Of a stretch of DNA of 44,086 nucleotides, positions 23,903-34,100 are shown one piece after another. The stretch lies in the NCBI GenBank assembly GCA_005223035.1, contig NJBK01000025.1:1-44086 (forward strand), written 5' to 3'. Both the position numbers and the translations under genes were made by a program. The stretch is from Chloroflexi bacterium B3_Chlor (lineage in GTDB: Bacteria > Chloroflexota > Anaerolineae > UBA7937 > B3-Chlor). Each line of letters starts with the position of its first letter. The first letter of the stretch is position 1. The notes under the pieces were generated by a model. That model ran no database searches and was not told the origin of the DNA. It worked only from the letters and a program-made list of their open reading frames with translations.

Positions 23903-24928
23903 CTACCCGGAGGCCTCCAGCAGAGCTTCTTTGATGTTCTTGTAGGCCTCAGGCGTCACCCAAGTCTTCCACCGGTCTTCGTGGATTTGCAGGTAGTAGA
24001 TGGCGGCCTCCTCCCAGTCGTTCACGTCGTTTTGCCTGGCCCAGGCCAAGGTATCGTTGAGGGGCTCTAGCCCCACAAACATCCTCCTCAGCATCTCCGC
24101 CACGTCCGGAGCCTTTTGCAGCAGGCCTCGATGGGCAACCTTGTCGATGGCGACGTCAGCATAGGCACAGGCCTGGTCCAGTGGACGCTGGCTCTCGTCT
24201 TCGACAGCCGCAGTGATTTGCTCCCAGCACTCGGGAGTGTACGGAGGCTCTTCCAGAATGTGCCAATCGTAGGCCCCCATCAGCCAGGTCGGGGCCCAGT
24301 AGTACCCGAAGACCGGCTGTCGCATCCGCTGTGCCCTCTCTAGCACGGTCTCCAGGGCCTCTTCGGACGCGGGCGAGATGAGGTTGTAGTACCTGGTCAG
24401 CCCGTAGGCCTCCAGCTTCACCTCGTTAATCTCGTCACATCGCCAAGCGATGATGCAATTGTAGAACACTCCTTTGGTGGAGTCCCCGGGGTCTCTGAAC
24501 AACTCCCACTGCTCTTGCATATCATAGACAGTCTTGATGTCGTACCGCTCCGCCACCCATGCGGGAATGACGAAAAACTGGGGCCCCGCCTCATAGGTCA
24601 TGCCCAGGTTGACGATGTTGCCATTCTCTATCTGGTCGTTGTACCAGTCAATCCTGCTGTGCTGCCATATCTCCATGTCCAGGTCAATCTCGCCCTTCGG
24701 CAAGCGCTCCTGCATCACCTGGCTGCTAACCACCACTGTCTCTACCGGATACCCGTATCCGTCCCTTATAATGAACTCGGCGAGAGCATTGTTTACCCAG
24801 AGGGACTCCCACTGGCCATCGTAGAGCGTGATGACCGGCTTGTGGCTGCCTCCAATCGAGGCACAGGCCGTAGTGAGGACCACAGTGGAGATCAAAGCTC
24901 CCAACAACAAAGAAAGGCGGAGTCTCAT
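23903..24928 (-). CDS. OpuAC-family (glycine betaine/choline-type) substrate-binding lipoprotein
   Basis: A 341-residue protein with a lipoprotein signal (MRLRLSLLLG ... LTTAC, Cys22) and the OpuAC/ProX-type solute-binding fold: ITLYDGQWESLWVNNALAEF, LPKGEIDLDMEIWQHSRIDW, FGYYWAPTWLMGAYDW. Several Trp/Tyr residues could form the aromatic cage used for quaternary amines. No ABC permease or ATPase for this family lies nearby. Instead it is 13 bases upstream of the giant histidine kinase gene, so a sensing rather than import role is likely. The ligand is inferred from the family only. Confidence 0.88.
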   Translation of the reverse strand: MRLRLSLLLGALISTVVLTTACASIGGSHKPVITLYDGQWESLWVNNALAEFIIRDGYGYPVETVVVSSQVMQERLPKGEIDLDMEIWQHSRIDWYNDQIENGNIVNLGMTYEAGPQFFVIPAWVAERYDIKTVYDMQEQWELFRDPGDSTKGVFYNCIIAWRCDEINEVKLEAYGLTRYYNLISPASEEALETVLERAQRMRQPVFGYYWAPTWLMGAYDWHILEEPPYTPECWEQITAAVEDESQRPLDQACAYADVAIDKVAHRGLLQKAPDVAEMLRRMFVGLEPLNDTLAWARQNDVNDWEEAAIYYLQIHEDRWKTWVTPEAYKNIKEALLEASG

Positions 24929-25137
24929 CCCTTCGATCTTTCCTTTTGGCTTCCAACGCCCCTTAGCCTGACTCCCTGACCGTGTTTCTCTCCCAACTTC
25001 GCCGTTAGCCCAGCCGTCTTAACCAGCATAATGTTACCACATCCGTCCCGTATCCTCCAGTTGGGCACGGGTCGTGGCAACACAGGGACGCAAGGCAAGG
25101 CAGTGTCTAACGTCGCTCAGCGGCTGAATGGAGGGAG

Positions 25138-26271
25138 TCAGTTGGTCATACCCAGGAGGTCGTTTATCCGCCTAGCCGTCTCCAACGCCGCGTCTGGCTT
25201 CGCCGCCTGGCGCGCACTCTCGGCCATGAGAGGGAGCGTGTCTTTTCCCGGTCTGAGAAGCTCCCTCAGCGCCCCCACGACCTCTTGTGGCGTCGGGGTA
25301 AGGAGGCCCGCCCCCCTTTCCACCACCCACTCCGCGTTGCCCTCCTCCTGCCCTCTCAAGGACCCACTGATCAGCATGGGCAGTCCACAGGCCAGGGCCT
25401 CGCAGATGGTGCTGGGCCCCGCCTTGGTGATCAGGAGGTCGGCGGCATGCATCAAGGCGGGCATGTTGTCGGTAAAGCCCATGACACGGGTAGGCACATC
25501 CCAGGATACTCCTTCAAGTCTGGCTCTGAGTTCCTCGTTCCTGCCGGTCACGATCAGTAGTTGAAGGTCCAGCGAGACCTGAGCCACCGATCTGGCAATG
25601 GCGAAGACATTTCCCATGCCCTCCCCCCCACCCGCCAACAGGACCGTGAATCGATGCTCCACCAGTCCGAGCTCTCTGCGCAGTTGCGCCCGGGGCAAGG
25701 AACGATCCACGAACTTGAGGTCAACTGGCATGCCAACCACCTTGAGCTTTTCAGGCGCAAACCCGGTCGCGAGCGCGACCTGGCGCACCTGCTTCGTGGG
25801 TACCAGGCACAGGTCCACGTCAGGGCAGAGCCACCAGTGATGGATGCTCACTATGTCGGTGACCACTGTGACCAAAGGCACCTTCCAGCCCAGGTTCGCC
25901 AACAGCCGGGCGGGGATGTGATTGGCCCAGGGATGGGTCGAGATGATGAGATCAGGCCTGCCGCTCAGGAGTAGCCGCTTGATCCTGGCAGCGCCGAGGG
26001 GTGAGAGCATCCTCAGGAGCACCGGCGAGCGACGGCGTCCGTTGGTGAGATGCCAGAGCAGACCCCATGCTCGAGGAAGCCGATTGACGACGGGGCCGTA
26101 CAGGCGGCCAGCGAGGTTCAGAGGATAACTGAACCCGTCGGCCATGATGTCAGCCAGCTCAACCTGGTACTTGCCAGGGAAGAGACTTTCCAGTGCACCC
26201 GCTATGGCGTCGGCCACGCTACGGTGGCCCCCGCCGGAATCGCACATCAGAATGAGGATCCGTCCGCCCAT
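25138..26271 (-). CDS. MGDG-synthase-like / processive diacylglycerol glycosyltransferase (GT28)
   Basis: A 377-residue GT-B glycosyltransferase. The N-terminal domain starts RILILMCDSGGGHRSVADAI (Gly13-His16), the MGDG synthase signature. ISTHPWANHIPARLL and VVTDIVSIHHWWLCP follow, and the C-terminal domain has VLLAGGGEGMGN, RVMGFTDNMPALMHAADLLI and TKAGPSTICEALACGLP, the nucleotide-sugar binding part. Such enzymes add hexose to diacylglycerol or related lipids at the inner membrane face. It is six bases from the flippase-like gene and in one operon with the downstream-oriented hydrolase. Confidence 0.88.
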   Translation of the reverse strand: MGGRILILMCDSGGGHRSVADAIAGALESLFPGKYQVELADIMADGFSYPLNLAGRLYGPVVNRLPRAWGLLWHLTNGRRRSPVLLRMLSPLGAARIKRLLLSGRPDLIISTHPWANHIPARLLANLGWKVPLVTVVTDIVSIHHWWLCPDVDLCLVPTKQVRQVALATGFAPEKLKVVGMPVDLKFVDRSLPRAQLRRELGLVEHRFTVLLAGGGEGMGNVFAIARSVAQVSLDLQLLIVTGRNEELRARLEGVSWDVPTRVMGFTDNMPALMHAADLLITKAGPSTICEALACGLPMLISGSLRGQEEGNAEWVVERGAGLLTPTPQEVVGALRELLRPGKDTLPLMAESARQAAKPDAALETARRINDLLGMTN

Positions 26272-26277
26272 TCGCCC

Positions 26278-27270
26278 CTATCGAGATTGCTCCGCTTCCA
26301 AGCTGGTCTGAGGGTGGGTGCGCAGCCCATACCCCTCCCTGGAGAAAAGAGCGTAGCCCCAAATGATGGGTACAAGACGCATCGCCCGCATGAGCACTAC
26401 GAAGGCCAGGGCCTGGCTACTGCCCACCGCGAAGACGCCCAAGGTAGTGATGGACAGTATCTCCAACATCCCGACATTCCACGGTGGATTGGGGATAGAA
26501 GCCGCTAGCGCGATAACTACCACCGGGAAGAGGTACGGGCCGAAGGGAAGGCCTATCACAGCCGCCTGCCCGAGGAAGTAGAAGCTTACCGCCAGGAACA
26601 GCCACATGGGCACGGTGAGGAAGAGAGCTAGGAGAGAGCGGCGCCAGTTCCGCAAAGGCCGCACGCCCAAGATGAAGCGCTCCACAATCCCGGCGAGCCG
26701 CTGGGCCAAGCCGGGCGAGAGTCTCCTGGTGATCAAGGCTACCAACTGAGTGGCCCAATGGCTTCGAGACAATAACACCACCAGCAGCAAGGCCCCGACG
26801 AGCAAGACCAGCAATCCTGCCTGCCCCACCGACTCGACCAGCGGAGGCAGGGGGATGATCCACAGGATGACCAGCAGGAACAGGCACAGCACCAATACGT
26901 CCCACATCTTCTCCACGAAAATGGTGCCCAGAGTGGCGCTCTTGCTCCAGCTCTCCTTCTGTCCCAAGACGACGGAGCGAAGCAGCTCGCCGCTGCTGGC
27001 GCCGATGATCTGGTTACCGAAGTAACCGATCAAAGTGGCAGAGAAAAGCGCGCCAAAGCCTATCCGTCTCTCAGCCGGGAAGAGGTATCTCCAGCGCAGG
27101 GCCTTGACGAGAAAGAAGCCCATTTGGGCCGCCAGAGCTGGCAGGAGATAGAGGTAGTTGGCAGCTCTGAGGGTCTCGAGCATCTGTCGAAGGTTGACCC
27201 TTACCAGTACCAGGCCCAACAGAACGACGCCGATGATGGTTACGATTACTAGCCGCGCCTTGTTGTTCAA
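26278..27270 (-). CDS. UPF0104 / lysylphosphatidylglycerol synthase TM-type membrane protein (AglD-like)
   Basis: A 330-residue protein with about eight helices. Family features are NYLYLLPALAAQMGFFLVKALRWRYLF, the FSATLIGYFGNQIIGASSGELLR region with the Gly-Glu conserved in UPF0104, and VVIALAASIPNPPWNVGMLE. Members take part in lipid or polyprenyl-linked sugar transfer, or flip lipids. The start is TTG at 27270 with AGGAG nine bases upstream. Tight spacing to the glycosyltransferase (6 bases) and hydrolase (12 bases) suggests a shared glycolipid pathway. Confidence 0.85.
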   Translation of the reverse strand: MNNKARLVIVTIIGVVLLGLVLVRVNLRQMLETLRAANYLYLLPALAAQMGFFLVKALRWRYLFPAERRIGFGALFSATLIGYFGNQIIGASSGELLRSVVLGQKESWSKSATLGTIFVEKMWDVLVLCLFLLVILWIIPLPPLVESVGQAGLLVLLVGALLLVVLLSRSHWATQLVALITRRLSPGLAQRLAGIVERFILGVRPLRNWRRSLLALFLTVPMWLFLAVSFYFLGQAAVIGLPFGPYLFPVVVIALAASIPNPPWNVGMLEILSITTLGVFAVGSSQALAFVVLMRAMRLVPIIWGYALFSREGYGLRTHPQTSLEAEQSR

Positions 27271-27282
27271 GCGGGGGTTCTC

Positions 27283-28968
27283 CTATCCAACGTATCCCAA
27301 CCCACGCAATCGCTCTCTTATCTCCTCTTCGTCGTCCGCAGAGTACTCACCCTCGCCGGTTGGTCGCTGAGAAGGCTCATCGCTGAACTCAACCTGGACT
27401 CTGGACCGGAACTCGGGATTGAAGGCCTCTGTGAGAACACGACCGTCCATGTCAGATGGAATAGGAAGGCCCATAGCGTAGAGGATGGTGGGTGCCAGGT
27501 CGATGATGTTGGCCCGCTCCAGCCTCACACCTTGTCTGATACCCTCTCCCGCCAGCATCACGATGCCATGGGGGCGATGATGGCCCGACATGCCAAAGAT
27601 GGGTTCGACGACGTGCGAAGCGCCGAAATCGGCATGCCCAAAGGCCATGTATTCCCAGTTTCTGGACTGCAGTACCAGATCAGGGGCTTTCTCCAAAAGG
27701 GGTCCCGAGTATATCTCCTCCCTGCGATACACCCTCTCCACCACCCTCTCCCCGGTGCGAGGGTCCCGGATTTCCTCAGCGCGAGCGGCTATCTCTTCTC
27801 TCAGTTTCTCATACTCCTCGCCCGGCCCTACGATCCCCTGCGGTCGCTTCCCCTTCAGGTTGATATAGATCTGCCCAAAGCTGCCCACCGCAAAGGCCTT
27901 GGTGCGGGCCCAATCCACGTCGGCGAAGGAGAGGAAGAGCCGCTTCATCAGCCCGCCGCCCCTCTGAAAGCGAAAGCGACGGCGCAGGAAACCTAGCCGC
28001 AAGGCCTTGACCAGCCGAAAGACTCCCAGAGGGGTGAAGCCCAGCTTGAAAAGACCATACTTGAGCCGGGTCAAGGGTCTTCTCTTCAACTTCAAAAGTC
28101 CTATCTCCCGAAGCCAATTGTTCACAAGGAAGAAGCTGTGGACGGGGCCGAAACCATGATCGGACATGACGACGACCAGATCCTCAGGGCCCAGTTCTTC
28201 GGTCAAGCGGCCCACCGCTTCGTCCAGTCTGCGATGGAAGTCAGCTACCAGGTCCCTGTACCGTTCCGCCGCCTCGGGATCGTGCTGAGGGTGGCTCCTG
28301 TCGAGCAGACGCCAGGTCTCGTGTTGCAGCATGTCGCTGCTCCAGAAGAGGAGAAAGAAGAAGTCCCAGTCCTTGTTGTCTAGCAGGTACAGCGCTCCAT
28401 CCAACCTTCGCTCCACGTCTGTGACCATGTCGGCAATGAACTTGTCCACGAACTTGGTGGAACGGTACCTCTCGTCGGGAAGCAAGGGGAAACCTCCCAC
28501 CGCCCCGTCCAGCTCCTCTCTCAGAGAAAGGGGGTACGTGTAGTCATCGCTGGCGGTAGGAGTGAGGAAGTCGCTGATCATGTAGCCGTTCACCTCTTCT
28601 GGAGGGTAGGTGACGGGCATACCGACGATCCCCACTTTTCGGCCCACATCGCTCAGGAGGTTCCAGATGGCCTTCGAGGCTCGCTGCTGAGCGCCCACGA
28701 TGGAGATTTGATAGCTGTCCTGGCGCGGATGGACGAAGTCCACCAGCCCGTGTTTGCCTGGGTTCTTGCCCGTGGCGAAGGAGACCCAGGCCGAGGAACT
28801 GATAGGCGGAAGTGTGGTGGTCAAGACACCTGAGGCCCCCTTCTTCATCAGGCGCTGAAGGGTGGGCATTGTGCCATCCGCTATCCAGGGGCTGATCAGG
28901 TCGAAGGTGGCCCCATCAAGGCCTATGACCATGACTTTCCGTTCCGTTAAGGTGGAACCATCTGACAT
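27283..28968 (-). CDS. Alkaline-phosphatase superfamily hydrolase (type I phosphodiesterase/nucleotide pyrophosphatase)
   Basis: A 561-residue protein with AP-superfamily metal sites: VMVIGLDGATFD (first Asp), the nucleophile region PPISSSAWVSFATGKNPGKHG, FFWSSDMLQHETW (Asp/His), VVVMSDHGFGP (Asp-His) and SGHHRPHGI (His). No signal peptide or membrane helix is seen, so it is likely cytoplasmic. It probably cleaves a phosphodiester or phosphonate of unknown identity. It is the first gene of a three-gene operon (28968 to 25138), with an extended -10 promoter upstream, so a lipid-linked substrate is a reasonable guess. Confidence 0.88.
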   Translation of the reverse strand: MSDGSTLTERKVMVIGLDGATFDLISPWIADGTMPTLQRLMKKGASGVLTTTLPPISSSAWVSFATGKNPGKHGLVDFVHPRQDSYQISIVGAQQRASKAIWNLLSDVGRKVGIVGMPVTYPPEEVNGYMISDFLTPTASDDYTYPLSLREELDGAVGGFPLLPDERYRSTKFVDKFIADMVTDVERRLDGALYLLDNKDWDFFFLLFWSSDMLQHETWRLLDRSHPQHDPEAAERYRDLVADFHRRLDEAVGRLTEELGPEDLVVVMSDHGFGPVHSFFLVNNWLREIGLLKLKRRPLTRLKYGLFKLGFTPLGVFRLVKALRLGFLRRRFRFQRGGGLMKRLFLSFADVDWARTKAFAVGSFGQIYINLKGKRPQGIVGPGEEYEKLREEIAARAEEIRDPRTGERVVERVYRREEIYSGPLLEKAPDLVLQSRNWEYMAFGHADFGASHVVEPIFGMSGHHRPHGIVMLAGEGIRQGVRLERANIIDLAPTILYAMGLPIPSDMDGRVLTEAFNPEFRSRVQVEFSDEPSQRPTGEGEYSADDEEEIRERLRGLGYVG

Positions 28969-28998
28969 TCAGCCGCACTCCTCTCGCAAACGAAGCCT

Positions 28999-29004
28999 AT
29001 TATA
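28999..29004 (-). promoter_or_regulatory. Extended -10 promoter of the glycosyltransferase operon
   Basis: On the minus strand TGATATAAT, a TG-N-TATAAT extended -10 box (hexamer 29004-28999), lies about 30 bases before the ATG at 28968. No good -35 is present, as is usual for extended -10 promoters. Confidence 0.65.
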
Positions 29005-29342
29005 TCACAGCAACGCCTTTCCGGCTATGTGTGGGCTTTCTCTCCAGGGCGCCCCAAGCTGCAAGATGCCGACGAGCGGTTATGTGAGTCGAGATGGAAA
29101 TACAAGCAGAGGGCTCACCGGTACGTTTGCTGGACACTGGGCACATCGCTCAGAACATCTGGCTCGCAGCGATGGCCCTGAGTTTGAGGAGTAACCAGAT
29201 TGCCGCCCCTGCGACGAGGTGAACACCCTGCTGGGCGTCGTGGGGGTGGAGGAAAGCGTGGCTTAGCTGACGCTAGTCGGGAGACTGAGGCAGAGATCAG
29301 GCCCGGAGACGGGGCCTACTGAGACGGTCACATCGGAGTAGT
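29005..29342. other. Intergenic stretch, nothing recognised
   Basis: About 340 bases between the operon promoter and the epimerase stop. Both strands have frequent stops and no supported gene, terminator or repeat. Confidence 0.6.
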
Positions 29343-30263
29343 TTACGGGGTGTCGCGGAAAGACTCTATGGTCGCCCTCAGCCCCTCCTCCAGAGCCACG
29401 GCAGGTTCCCACCGTAGCTCCCTCTTCACCTTCGCGCCATCAAGATAGATCTTCAACGTCTCCCCAATCTTGGGTGGGCCATGGACAGGCTCACTGGCGT
29501 AACCGGTCATCTCCTTCATCTTCGCGAACAGTTCATTGATGGACGTGCCCACGCCACACCCCAAGTTGTAGACCTGCCCTTGCCCTCTGTCCATGGCTAG
29601 CATATTGGCGCGAACGATGTCGTGCACGTAGATGAAATCGCGCTCCTGCTCTCCACTGCCGTTGATGACTACTTGCTCACCCTGCACCATCTGCCGCGCG
29701 AAGATGGCAGCGACCCCGCCCTCGCCGGACGGGTCCTGCCGAGGACCATAGACGTTCGGATAGCGCAGAATGGTGTGTTCCAGACCATAGCTTAGACGGT
29801 ACACGTACAGGTAGTGTTCGACCGCTAGCTTGCTGACCCCATAGGGACAGACGGGGTTGAGGGGATGGTTCTCGTCGCAGGGCAGACGGATGGGCTCTCC
29901 ATACACCGCCCCCCCGGTGGACGCATAGATGAACTTCCTCACCCCGTGCTCACGGGCGCACTCCAGCAGGTTGAGGGACCCCACGATGTTCACATCAGCG
30001 TCAAAGATTGGATCCGCCACCGAGTCCCGTACATCGACCTGGGCCGCGTGGTGATTGACTACCTCTGGTCGTTCCTTGGCGAAGACCTGCTCCAGATCTC
30101 GGCTGCGGATGTCCAGTTCGTACAGCCTGGCCTTCGGGTTGACGTGTTCCCTCTTGCCGGAGGAGAAATCATCAACCACCGCCACGCTGTGGCCTTCCCC
30201 TATGAGTGCATCCACCACGTGGGAGCCGATGAATCCGGCTCCGCCGGTGACCAGTACTCTCAA
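29343..30263 (-). CDS. NAD-dependent sugar-nucleotide epimerase (UDP-glucose 4-epimerase-like)
   Basis: A 306-residue extended short-chain dehydrogenase. NAD-binding motif TGGAGFIGS (6-14), catalytic region STGGAVYGE and Tyr141-x3-Lys145 (YGVSK), RYPNVYGPRQ, and the RDFIYVHDIVRANMLA substrate region. It most likely interconverts UDP-glucose and UDP-galactose or related sugars. The start is TTG at 30263, backed by GAGGAGG eight bases upstream and by a near-consensus promoter (TTGACC-17-TATAAT at 30312-30284). It is separate from, but next to, the glycolipid gene cluster and could supply its sugar donor. Confidence 0.9.
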   Translation of the reverse strand: MRVLVTGGAGFIGSHVVDALIGEGHSVAVVDDFSSGKREHVNPKARLYELDIRSRDLEQVFAKERPEVVNHHAAQVDVRDSVADPIFDADVNIVGSLNLLECAREHGVRKFIYASTGGAVYGEPIRLPCDENHPLNPVCPYGVSKLAVEHYLYVYRLSYGLEHTILRYPNVYGPRQDPSGEGGVAAIFARQMVQGEQVVINGSGEQERDFIYVHDIVRANMLAMDRGQGQVYNLGCGVGTSINELFAKMKEMTGYASEPVHGPPKIGETLKIYLDGAKVKRELRWEPAVALEEGLRATIESFRDTP

Positions 30264-30283
30264 GACGCCCTCCTCTTCAAGCT

Positions 30284-30312
30284 ATTATAATCGGTGATGA
30301 ACGCTCGGTCAA
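30284..30312 (-). promoter_or_regulatory. Sigma70-type promoter of the epimerase gene
   Basis: Minus strand TTGACC (30312-30307), 17-base spacer, TATAAT (30289-30284). The start codon TTG is about 20 bases downstream. Confidence 0.8.
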
Positions 30313-30486
30313 TGCAGCCAGAGATCGCCATTCGTCCGCAAGTGAGTTCCCAGGGCCAGTGCGTCCAGGGCCGCAAGGACCTGCTGATCGGAGCGCAGGA
30401 GAACCAGTTCGCGGGCGATCCTCGCTCTTAGCTGCGAAGGAGTAGTGCTCAGGGCCGAGCGTGTGCTCGCCTCAACTTCTCAACAG

Positions 30487-30515
30487 TTGGAGAAGGCAAC
30501 CCAGTCCGGTATAAT
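30487..30515 (+). promoter_or_regulatory. Sigma70-type promoter of the gene at 30553
   Basis: Plus strand TTGGAG (30487-30492), 17-base spacer, TATAAT (30510-30515). Transcription would start near 30522. The 174 bases between this promoter and that of the divergent epimerase gene show no clear operator. Confidence 0.8.
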
Positions 30516-30552
30516 TGCAGGCTAAGTGCAGCCCGGAACACTGCTAGCAATC

Positions 30553-31032
30553 ATGGCGCAAAACCAAGATACCAAGAGAGACATAGAGCCACGGCTCAGC
30601 GCACAACTGGCGGAACTCAGGGAACGACTCAAAGCTGGGACACACCGCGGCGACACCTTCGAGGTCACGGTGACCAATAGAGAGCTCGAGGAAGCCATCG
30701 CCTGGTATCTGGAGCGCCATCCCGACATCCCCTTTGGCAACCCTCAGGTATCCATTGACCCTGATGCCATCGAGGCGCGGGCGGAGACCCAGCTAGGCAG
30801 CACGCGCTTGCCCATCAGTGGTCGGGCCAGTGTGTTTCTCCACGATGGTGTACCGATAGTTGCCGTAGAGCACCTGCAGATGGGCAAGGCTGGCCTGCCT
30901 GACTTCATCCTCTTCCAAATCGAGGACCAGCTCAACAAGAGGCTTACTATGCGAGAAAAAGACCTGCCCGTGACCCTTGAGGAAGTGGAGCTGGAAGAGG
31001 GGCAGTTGTCGCTGCGGGGTAAGATACTCTGA
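30553..31032 (+). CDS. Soluble protein of unknown function
   Basis: A 159-residue protein from the ATG at 30553 (MAQNQDTKRDIEPRLSAQLA). I do not recognise it for certain. It has an N-terminal charged helix, then alternating strands: DTFEVTVTNRELEEAIAWYL, NPQVSIDPDAIEARAE, ASVFLHDGVPIVAVEHLQMG, DLPVTLEEVELEEGQLSLRG. The rise and fall of strands with a terminal 'VELEEGQLSLRGK' resembles LmeA/DUF2993-type lipid-binding barrels, but the match is weak and no signal peptide is present. There is no ribosome site before the ATG; a GTG at 30526, nearly at the predicted transcript start, is an alternative leaderless start. Confidence 0.7.
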   Translation: MAQNQDTKRDIEPRLSAQLAELRERLKAGTHRGDTFEVTVTNRELEEAIAWYLERHPDIPFGNPQVSIDPDAIEARAETQLGSTRLPISGRASVFLHDGVPIVAVEHLQMGKAGLPDFILFQIEDQLNKRLTMREKDLPVTLEEVELEEGQLSLRGKIL

Positions 31033-31121
31033 ACCTGGTCTTTGTCCGGGTCAAGGGTCGGCCAGAAAGCGCTGTTGCTTGGCTCGTCTCGAAAGCTGGC
31101 GCACCCTATCGGGGTCCATTG

Positions 31122-34100
31122 TCACACTCGCTGGAGCTTGAAACCTCTCTCCCGGAAGAGCTTCAGACAGGCGTCCACCACCTCAGCATCGTAGAGGGTG
31201 CCCCTGTGCTGTGAAATCTCCTCGAGCGCTTCCTCGATGCCGTGAGCCGGTCGATAGGGCCGGTTTGAGGCCATAGCCTCAACGATATCAGCCACGCACA
31301 GGACCTTCGCAGCCAGGAGCATCTCATGACCTGGAAGACCCCGAGGATACCCAGAACCATCGATCCTCTCGTGATGCTGGTACACCATTTGGGCAACCGG
31401 CCAGGGAAACTCCACCGTCTTCAGTATATCGTAAGCGGTTTGCGGATGAGTCCTGATCATCTGCATCTCAATATTGGTCAGGTCCGTGGGCTTACTGAGG
31501 ATCTCAGCTGGCACGTAGATCTTGCCGATGTCGTGAACGAGCCCCGCCATGCGGATACCCCGGATTTCCTCCTGCAAAAGGCCCATCTCCTCTGCAATCG
31601 CACAGGCAAGGTGGGTCATCTGCTGCTGATGGCCAGCGGTGTATGGATCCCTCGCCTCGGCCAGCGCTGCGAGGGCATTGACCGTTCCCTCCAGGGTTGT
31701 CCGCAGCCTGTCGAGGCTTTGCTGAAGCTCTTCCTCAGCCCTCTTGCGCTCGGTTATGTCCCGGATGACGCCTTGGTATCCCAGGACGCTTCCGTCCTCG
31801 CCCGGTTGCAGAGTCGTGGTCAGCAGACAGTCCATCTCTCTGCCATCCTTCTTGCGCAGCTTCACCTCGTAGTCTCTGACAGCACCCCTCTGCTCGATCT
31901 CCCGCTGAAAAGCGCCTCGGCTACCAGGATCAGCGTACAGTTGCGCCGCGCTGATGTCCGCCAATTCCTCTCGGGTATAGCCGAAGAGGTCTAGGAGAGA
32001 TTGGTTGGCCTCAATAAAGCGGCCATCCCGAGTGGTGATGTACACAGCATCTCGAGAGTCCTCGAAGAGCGTCCGGAATCTCTCTTCACTCTCCCGCAGC
32101 GCTTCCTCCGCTCGCTTACGTTCGGTAATGTCAATCATGGCTGCCTGCACCGCCGGTCTCCCTCTGTACTCAACGAGATTGGCGTACAAATCCAGCGTGA
32201 GCACTCTCCCGTCCTTTCGGATCATTCGAACCTCATAATGAGAAGGCACCGGCTCGCCCGCCAGACGACCTGCAAGCCGGCCCCAGACGAGGGCTCGGTC
32301 CTTCGGATGAACCAGTGCCTGAACCTCTTCCTCTTCAAGCGACAACAGTTCATCGATCGAGTATCCGGTGATATCGGCCAGGGCCAGGTTGGCGAAGACG
32401 ATCTTGCCCTCTTCAAAGATCGCTAGCCCTTGTAGCGAATGTTCCACTACCGCACGATACGCCTCTTGTGCCCGTTTGCGCTCGGCTAGTTCCCGCTGGG
32501 CGGCCTGGTAGAGCTGGGCGTTCTGGATAGCCACGCTCACCTGGTGACCCATCGAGGAGATCAGGCGCAAATCGGCTACGGATAAGGGTTCGGCGGCCGT
32601 TGATTCCACGTTCAGAACACCCAACACGGTTGAATCCTTCTTGATGGGGACGGCGATTTCAGATACGATTCCGGGCGCAGCTTCCAGGAACTCTGGGTCC
32701 TCGGCGACGTCGCTGAGCAACTCCTCTTGTCCGCTTCGAGCCACACGACCAATCACGCCCTTGTCCAAGGGCAAGAAATTGATGGCTTCCGCAGGATCGT
32801 ACCCTACCTGAGGGCCCAGACGCAGACCTTCACCGTCCATGGTGTAGATACTCACCATGCTATGTCCGAAGGCCGAGGCGAGCGTCTCCACAACCGTCTG
32901 GAAAATCTGGTCTGGTTCCAAGGACGAGTTTACCAGGCGCGAGACCTCCTGGAGAGTCTCACTTTCTCTGAGCCTGCGCTCAGTTTCATGATATAGCCGG
33001 GCATTCTCGATAATCACCGCTAGTTGACCGGCCAAGGTTGACAGGAGGCGCAAATCATCATCGCCAAAGGCCGCGAGTTCAACGCTCTCGACGTTCAGAA
33101 CGCCGATGACCCTGCCGCCCACTTCCAGCGGAACGCACAGTTCCGATTTCACGTCCTCATCGTCCCTGATGTAGCGGGGGTCCGCCGCCACATCTGGGAC
33201 ATTCAACGGTTCGCCGCTTAGGGCCACACTACCGGTGATACCCTCCCCCAACATGGGTTGCATCCTCTCGACCACCTCTGGAGCGTAGCCGATGCCCGCC
33301 CTTATCTTCAGCCTCTCGTCATTCTCGTCAAGAAGCATCAGGGCCAGATTCGTGAAACCCAGGCGGCGTTCCAGCGTCCCGATAATCCGCTCGAGGACCT
33401 CTGTGAAATCCACGGTAGATGTAGCAGCAACCGCGGTCTGGTGTAGAGTGGCGAGCTCTCTGAGCCTCTCCGTAGTCTGCTCGTATAGGCGGGCGTTGTC
33501 GATGGCAATAGCTGCCTGGTCAGCCAGCAACGTCAGCACTCGCAACTCATCCTGGTCGAAGGAATGTGGTTCCAGGAAGGCGACATTGAAGACCCCCAGC
33601 ACACGATCCGCCCGTTTTAGAGGGAAGCCGGCAATCGCTTCCAACACCCTATCGTCGCTCTCTTGATCCCTGAACAAAGGATCGGTCCTGGCCTCGTTTA
33701 TCACCACCGGTTCACGCCGTGTAGCCACTGTGGCGGTCAACCCGTTCTTGCGTACGTGGTCGTAGACTTGGCCTTCTTGCCCTGGAGCCCAAACCCCTGT
33801 GCCGAAGCTGAATTCTCCTTTCTCCTGGTCGTAAAGGAAGATGTGAGCATCGCTGGCCTTCACCAGCTTCAAGGCGCTTTCCGCAATGGTCTTGAGGACC
33901 TGCGACAGATCAAGGGACTGAGTGAGCTGCAGGCTGACGTCTCTGAGGGCAGTCAACTCCGCGACACGGCGATGGACCATCGCGAGCGAACGTGCGTTCT
34001 CGACGGCGATGGCAGCCTGATTGGCAAACAGGGTAGCCAGCCGCACATCGTCTTCATCGAAGGCGCGCGGTGCCTTTCGGTCGATGGTGAGGACACCGAT

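Noticed and set aside
30316-30486. A minus-strand frame of about 55 codons with protein-like composition upstream of the epimerase gene
   Set aside because: It has no start codon after the preceding stop and no ribosome site, and its lower part overlaps the strong epimerase promoter region. It is perhaps an old remnant, but not supported.
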